Shown here: positions 6,856 through 9,786 of the stretch, piece by piece
Layout: each line of letters opens with the position of its first letter
How positions within the stretch are numbered: position 1 is the stretch's first letter
Assembly (NCBI GenBank): GCA_937907035.1
Contig: CALCTX010000096.1
Location: 1-9,786 of the forward strand
From: an uncultured Selenomonadales bacterium
GTDB taxonomy: Bacteria > Bacillota_C > Negativicutes > Selenomonadales > Selenomonadaceae
Direction of reading: 5' to 3'
Length of the DNA stretch: 9,786 nt
Position numbers and translations under genes: made by a program
Notes under the pieces: generated by a model
Seen by the model: the letters and a program-made list of their open reading frames with translations, nothing else
What the model was told of the DNA's origin: nothing
Database searches by the model: none

Positions 6856-7531
6856 AACCGTATCCCCCCTCTTCTTCATCGCGAACAATCTTCCCGTTTT
6901 CTATTGCAATAACCCGTCTTTTCATTGTATCAACTATTGTTTTATCATGCGTAGCCATAACTATTGTTGTCCCAGCCTCATTTATCCGTTTAAAAATATT
7001 CATAATTTCCCAGGAATTATCCGGATCGAGATTACCGGTAGGCTCATCAGCTATCACTACTGATGGCTGATTAACGATAGCCCGGGCAATTGCTACTCGC
7101 TGTTGCTCACCACCGGACAACTGCGACGGAAAACATTTATATTTATCCCGCAGTCCAACCACGTCCAGTACATTGTTAACACTGCGCTGCATGATACGAC
7201 GCGGTGCTTCGATAACTTGCATGGCAAAAGCAATGTTTTCATAAACTGTTTTTTCCGGCAACAACCGATAATCTTGGAAAATTACACCTAACCCGCGGCG
7301 CAAATAAGGAACCTCTGCCTGTTCCATATGAATAACATCTTTTCCGTTTACCAACAAGTTTCCTGCAGAAGGCAGCACTTCCCGAAATAACATCTTGATA
7401 AAAGTCGATTTCCCGGCCCCTGAAGGACCAACGATAAAGACAAATTCACCTTTTTCAATATCAACATTGATATTATCGAGCGCGTGTACTCCATTTTCAT
7501 AAACTTTTGATACTCCACTCATGTGAATCAT
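6836..7531 (-). CDS. ftsE: Cell division ATP-binding protein FtsE
   Basis: The cytoplasmic ATPase of FtsEX. It has 231 residues and all ABC motifs: Walker A GPSGAGKST (35-43), Q-loop FQD (Gln86), signature LSGGEQQ (138-144), Walker B VVIADEP (catalytic Glu163), D-loop NLDP and H-loop ATHD (His195). The overall sequence reads like Firmicute FtsE, including YENIAFAM and SWEIMNIF. The start ATG 7531 gives MIHMSGVSKVYENG, which matches the usual FtsE beginning; a TTG immediately before it (7534) is the only alternative. A GGGGAAGGG purine run sits about 11 bases upstream of the ATG, slightly far. The C-terminal glycine-rich tail (EEEGGYGYEAGDK) is encoded by the DNA that also provides the ribosome site and start of ftsX. 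It is the first gene of the ftsE-ftsX-M23-S41 run. Confidence 0.97.
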   Translation of the reverse strand: MIHMSGVSKVYENGVHALDNINVDIEKGEFVFIVGPSGAGKSTFIKMLFREVLPSAGNLLVNGKDVIHMEQAEVPYLRRGLGVIFQDYRLLPEKTVYENIAFAMQVIEAPRRIMQRSVNNVLDVVGLRDKYKCFPSQLSGGEQQRVAIARAIVNQPSVVIADEPTGNLDPDNSWEIMNIFKRINEAGTTIVMATHDKTIVDTMKRRVIAIENGKIVRDEEEGGYGYEAGDK

Positions 7532-7551
7532 CAAATATCAAACCCTTCCCC

Positions 7552-7557
7552 ATTATA
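7552..7557 (-). promoter_or_regulatory. Possible -10 element upstream of ftsE
   Basis: A perfect TATAAT on the minus strand (7557-7552) lies 20 bases before the ftsE ATG. No recognisable -35 box is found 16-18 bases further upstream, and the start point would leave a leader of only about 10 bases, overlapping the ribosome site. It may be a weak internal promoter or chance. Confidence 0.25.
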
Positions 7558-7570
7558 TTTGAATACACAA

Positions 7571-7600
7571 ATGAGAGAGACTGCTTCCAGGCTCTCTCAT
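7571..7600 (-). terminator. Hairpin at the end of csaB, possible weak terminator
   Basis: ATGAGAGAG (7571-7579) pairs perfectly with CTCTCTCAT (7592-7600). After one A/G mismatch three more pairs close a CTTC loop (in plus-strand letters). The csaB stop codon (7599-7597, minus strand) is inside the stem. The minus-strand sequence that follows, TTTGTGTATT, is only a poor U-tract, so termination would be partial. Confidence 0.5.
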
Positions 7601-8697
7601 TTATGCGATATTTTTATCAATTCAAGAGCAACCTCAGCATTTTTGGTCGCCAACACTCTGAGTCTGCCCATAAGTTCATTGTTCTTTTTCTGAAATTCTT
7701 CCCGATAATTCCATTTCCGGCGCACTTCATTAAGCAGTCCCTCTGCGGAAATATCCTGCAACGTACCGACAGATTTTTCTCCGATTGAATCCATAAACCG
7801 GTCGATTTTCGGATCGTAAGAAATGCCGATCATCGGCACTCCCATAACCCCGGCAAATATCAAGGCATGCAAACGAATAGAAATAAGCAGATCAAAATTG
7901 CCAATAACTGACATAAGCTCAGCCGTCGTATATTCTCCATCTAACATCGTCATAGGTTTTTTGCATTTTTTAACAATTATCTCTGCCGTCTTGACATCTT
8001 CCGGATATTGCATAGGAACAAATATTACCCTGGCATCAAATTCATCAACGATCCGGTCAGCTGCCACTGCCAAAACATCCTTATAATATTCCCATTCCCG
8101 CCATTCGCGTACACAAATACCAACCGTCGGTTTTGCCCCGGCGGCCTTATTTTTAGTCAATATTTTCCGTCCGATACTGCAGTCGACCGGATGGATCGCT
8201 AAAACCGGATCAGCCGTTACCTCAAGAACCGGTTTGTCTATTCCCAAACTTTCGATTTCTTCCCTTGAACCTTTATCTCTGACTGTAATAAACGATACCC
8301 GATTCCCAATATATCGCATAATGCGACGGGCAAGCCGCCCGTAAATCGGTCCGATCCCTTGTGCATAAAGCATTACCGGCTTGTTCAAAAATTGAGCCAA
8401 CCATATAATCGCCAAATAATAGTATAAACTCCGCACACTGGTAACATTCTGCAACAAACTGCCACCACCGGAGAGTAAAATATCCGCTCGCCGCAAAGCA
8501 CCGATTATCTCGCCGAAATTCATCCAAGACACAGCCTTAACGCCATGCCTCTTTACGGTATCCTCAGGGTCTGCCGAAATGACAGTAATATTTACTTTTG
8601 GCTCCATATCGGATAATACCTCGATCATTGCTGCAAGCATTGCTTCATCGCCGGCATTTTTCGAGCCGTAATATCCGGATATAACTATATTACTCAT
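7597..8697 (-). CDS. csaB: Polysaccharide pyruvyl transferase CsaB
   Basis: A member of the polysaccharide pyruvyl transferase family (PF04230 type), which adds ketal-linked pyruvate from phosphoenolpyruvate to wall polymer sugars. In Bacillus and relatives the CsaB-modified secondary wall polymer is what SLH-domain surface proteins bind. The 366-residue protein starts with the family signature SGYYGSKNAGDEAML (7-21), has the glycine loop LLSGGGSLLQN (74-84), YAQGIGP (111-117) and TVRDKGS (138-144), and a C-terminal SIRLHALIFAG (273-283) with GISYDPKI (291-298). The start ATG 8697 is chosen because MSNIVISGYYG is the family beginning; AAAGGAGA lies 13 bases upstream, somewhat far. The frame extends to 8772 but that would overlap the previous gene. 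It follows the DUF5693-type gene by 35 bases. The acceptor polymer here is unknown. Confidence 0.93.
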   Translation of the reverse strand: MSNIVISGYYGSKNAGDEAMLAAMIEVLSDMEPKVNITVISADPEDTVKRHGVKAVSWMNFGEIIGALRRADILLSGGGSLLQNVTSVRSLYYYLAIIWLAQFLNKPVMLYAQGIGPIYGRLARRIMRYIGNRVSFITVRDKGSREEIESLGIDKPVLEVTADPVLAIHPVDCSIGRKILTKNKAAGAKPTVGICVREWREWEYYKDVLAVAADRIVDEFDARVIFVPMQYPEDVKTAEIIVKKCKKPMTMLDGEYTTAELMSVIGNFDLLISIRLHALIFAGVMGVPMIGISYDPKIDRFMDSIGEKSVGTLQDISAEGLLNEVRRKWNYREEFQKKNNELMGRLRVLATKNAEVALELIKISHK

Positions 8698-8718
8698 TAT
8701 CAGATAATTTTCTCCTTT

Positions 8719-8744
8719 GCCAAAGCATATGATCAGCCTTTGGC
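8719..8744 (-). other. Stem-loop between the DUF5693-type gene and csaB
   Basis: GCCAAAG (8719-8725) pairs with CTTTGGC (8738-8744) around a 12-base loop that contains the upstream gene's stop codon. On the minus strand the base of the stem abuts the csaB ribosome-binding sequence AAAGGAGA (8718-8711). There is no U-tract, so it is not a terminator; it could affect translational coupling or mRNA stability. Confidence 0.45.
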
Positions 8745-9786
8745 ATTCGTTTTCATAATGATCCGCTGCCAAACTTCAACAGCTGTCATACAGATGGCAC
8801 CGATCACTGCACCTAATGTAATTCCGCCAATACCACGCATAAACGACATATAGACCGGTGTTCTCATATGAGCAAAAGTCTCAACCATTGATCCCTGACC
8901 GATCGTCGCTATTAAAACCAAAGCAAAAAACACCATTGTCGGCCATTTACGCCACCACGCCAATGCTGCCAACATAAAGGCCGGATGACCGATCAACAAT
9001 TCCTTTGACCGGGGACGGGCATACATTGCCTGCTCAAGGAACGCCCGGAATTTCAATTCCAAACCGGATACCGGCATTCCCATATTGTGTCCGGAACGGG
9101 CAACAAAAACTACTCCCGCCACCAGCACCATAAACAATACCACCAATGTCTTAACTTTAACCGGCATTTCCAGTATCTTTTTCAACTGTTCTCCTGCACC
9201 ATTTGTATCATCCATCTTGCCGTCAAAGATATCAAAGCGCTGCAAAAAGGCAACTGCGACCAAAATTATCGGCAATATAAAGGTCAGCTTTATCCCCCGG
9301 AAAATATTAATTTCCAAGAAATATTCAACATCAGACAAAACACCGGAAAGGTAAGCTGCTCCAAAATAAGCAAACGTTCCGGTAACCAGAATTGCGCCGC
9401 CAGCCATTAACAACAAACGTGGAAAACTCCAATCAACCCGATCCTTCATATCGCGAACCCGGTCAAGCTGCCAAATAACCGCCAAAGCCGGAAAAAGATT
9501 AGCACTGGCCAATGAAGCCAGCAAACGAATTTTAGCTCCATGTCCCAACAAAACCGGCACAACAGCAACCAAAGCAAACACAACAAACATGGCATATTGC
9601 CATAATGGTTTCTGATTGAGTTTCGGAATAACCAAAGAAAGATATAAAACAGCCGCTGCCGCTACACCGGCAAGCATTAAAGCCAAAAGAGGTTTTGACG
9701 GGAAATACGGGGCAAATGTCGACGCTTTTCCTAATTTGAATCCATGTGCCTTCAGCCCATCCGCAACGGCTTTAAAATACTGCATA
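8733..9786 (-). CDS. DUF5693-type polytopic membrane protein, N-terminus outside window
   Basis: Function unknown. About 350 C-terminal residues are visible and the frame remains open at the right edge. The Met at 9785 is probably internal, because family members I recall are considerably longer and have an extracytoplasmic N-terminal part. The visible part has about seven or eight hydrophobic segments (near residues 32-53, 62-80, 87-105, 122-148, 165-181, 212-229, 269-295 and 318-338, counted from 9785). Between the sixth and seventh is a hydrophilic, motif-like loop with RSGHNMG, RAFLEQAMYARPRSKE and IGHP. The C-terminus is cytoplasmic-looking (WQRIIMKTNAKG). Its pairing with csaB, 35 bases downstream, suggests a role in making or exporting the wall polymer that CsaB modifies, but I see no catalytic motif. 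The family name is from memory of the sequence pattern and gene order, not from a search. Confidence 0.75.
   Translation of the reverse strand, partial: MQYFKAVADGLKAHGFKLGKASTFAPYFPSKPLLALMLAGVAAAAVLYLSLVIPKLNQKPLWQYAMFVVFALVAVVPVLLGHGAKIRLLASLASANLFPALAVIWQLDRVRDMKDRVDWSFPRLLLMAGGAILVTGTFAYFGAAYLSGVLSDVEYFLEINIFRGIKLTFILPIILVAVAFLQRFDIFDGKMDDTNGAGEQLKKILEMPVKVKTLVVLFMVLVAGVVFVARSGHNMGMPVSGLELKFRAFLEQAMYARPRSKELLIGHPAFMLAALAWWRKWPTMVFFALVLIATIGQGSMVETFAHMRTPVYMSFMRGIGGITLGAVIGAICMTAVEVWQRIIMKTNAKG

Noticed and set aside
6856..6888. An 11-residue N-terminal extension of FtsX
   Set aside because: It lies within ftsE coding sequence, and the ATG at 6855 has a much better ribosome site and gives the usual FtsX length.
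8698..8772. A 25-residue N-terminal extension of CsaB
   Set aside because: It would overlap the upstream gene's end and its sequence is not family-like; the conserved start is at 8697.
1..9786. CRISPR arrays, insertion sequences, phage genes, tRNA or rRNA genes
   Set aside because: No spaced repeats, transposase-like proteins, long terminal inverted repeats or RNA gene patterns were seen on either strand.

Overview
This window looks like ordinary chromosomal core sequence from a Bacillota-type bacterium. The ftsE and csaB products and the DUF5693-type membrane protein resemble Firmicute proteins, and the csaB/ftsEX/M23/S41 gene order together with the moderately AT-rich base composition makes a Negativicute (the Selenomonas/Acidaminococcus side) my best guess. 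The genus is not decided by what I can see. No mobile element, CRISPR array, tRNA, rRNA, toxin-antitoxin pair or phage gene was found.

Left part (1-2726): serine biosynthesis. A minus-strand serA (phosphoglycerate dehydrogenase, running off the left edge before its ACT domain) and a plus-strand serC (phosphoserine aminotransferase, complete) diverge from a 248-base region with one good sigma-A-type promoter for each gene. Together they encode steps 1 and 2 of the phosphorylated serine pathway; no phosphatase (step 3) is visible. serC ends in a strong hairpin terminator.

Middle (2727-3650): a single DeoR/GlpR-family regulator with its own extended -10 promoter. It ends at a bidirectional terminator shared with the convergent gene on the other strand.

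Right part (3653-9786): six minus-strand cell-envelope genes. In order of transcription they are a DUF5693-type polytopic membrane protein (5' end outside the window), csaB (polysaccharide pyruvyl transferase), a hairpin and short gap, then the tightly packed ftsE - ftsX - M23 coiled-coil hydrolase - S41 C-terminal processing protease. FtsE (ATPase) and FtsX (membrane) form an ABC-type mechanotransmission complex that activates periplasmic or extracellular wall hydrolases. The M23 protein is the obvious partner, and the S41 protease could trim or degrade it. csaB and the DUF5693 protein probably act on a wall polymer used to anchor surface proteins.

I did not find a convincing undescribed system. 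The most interesting points are the self-contained FtsEX/hydrolase/protease module whose M23 domain keeps its metal ligands, the uncharacterised membrane protein next to csaB, and several small regulatory structures in gene junctions.
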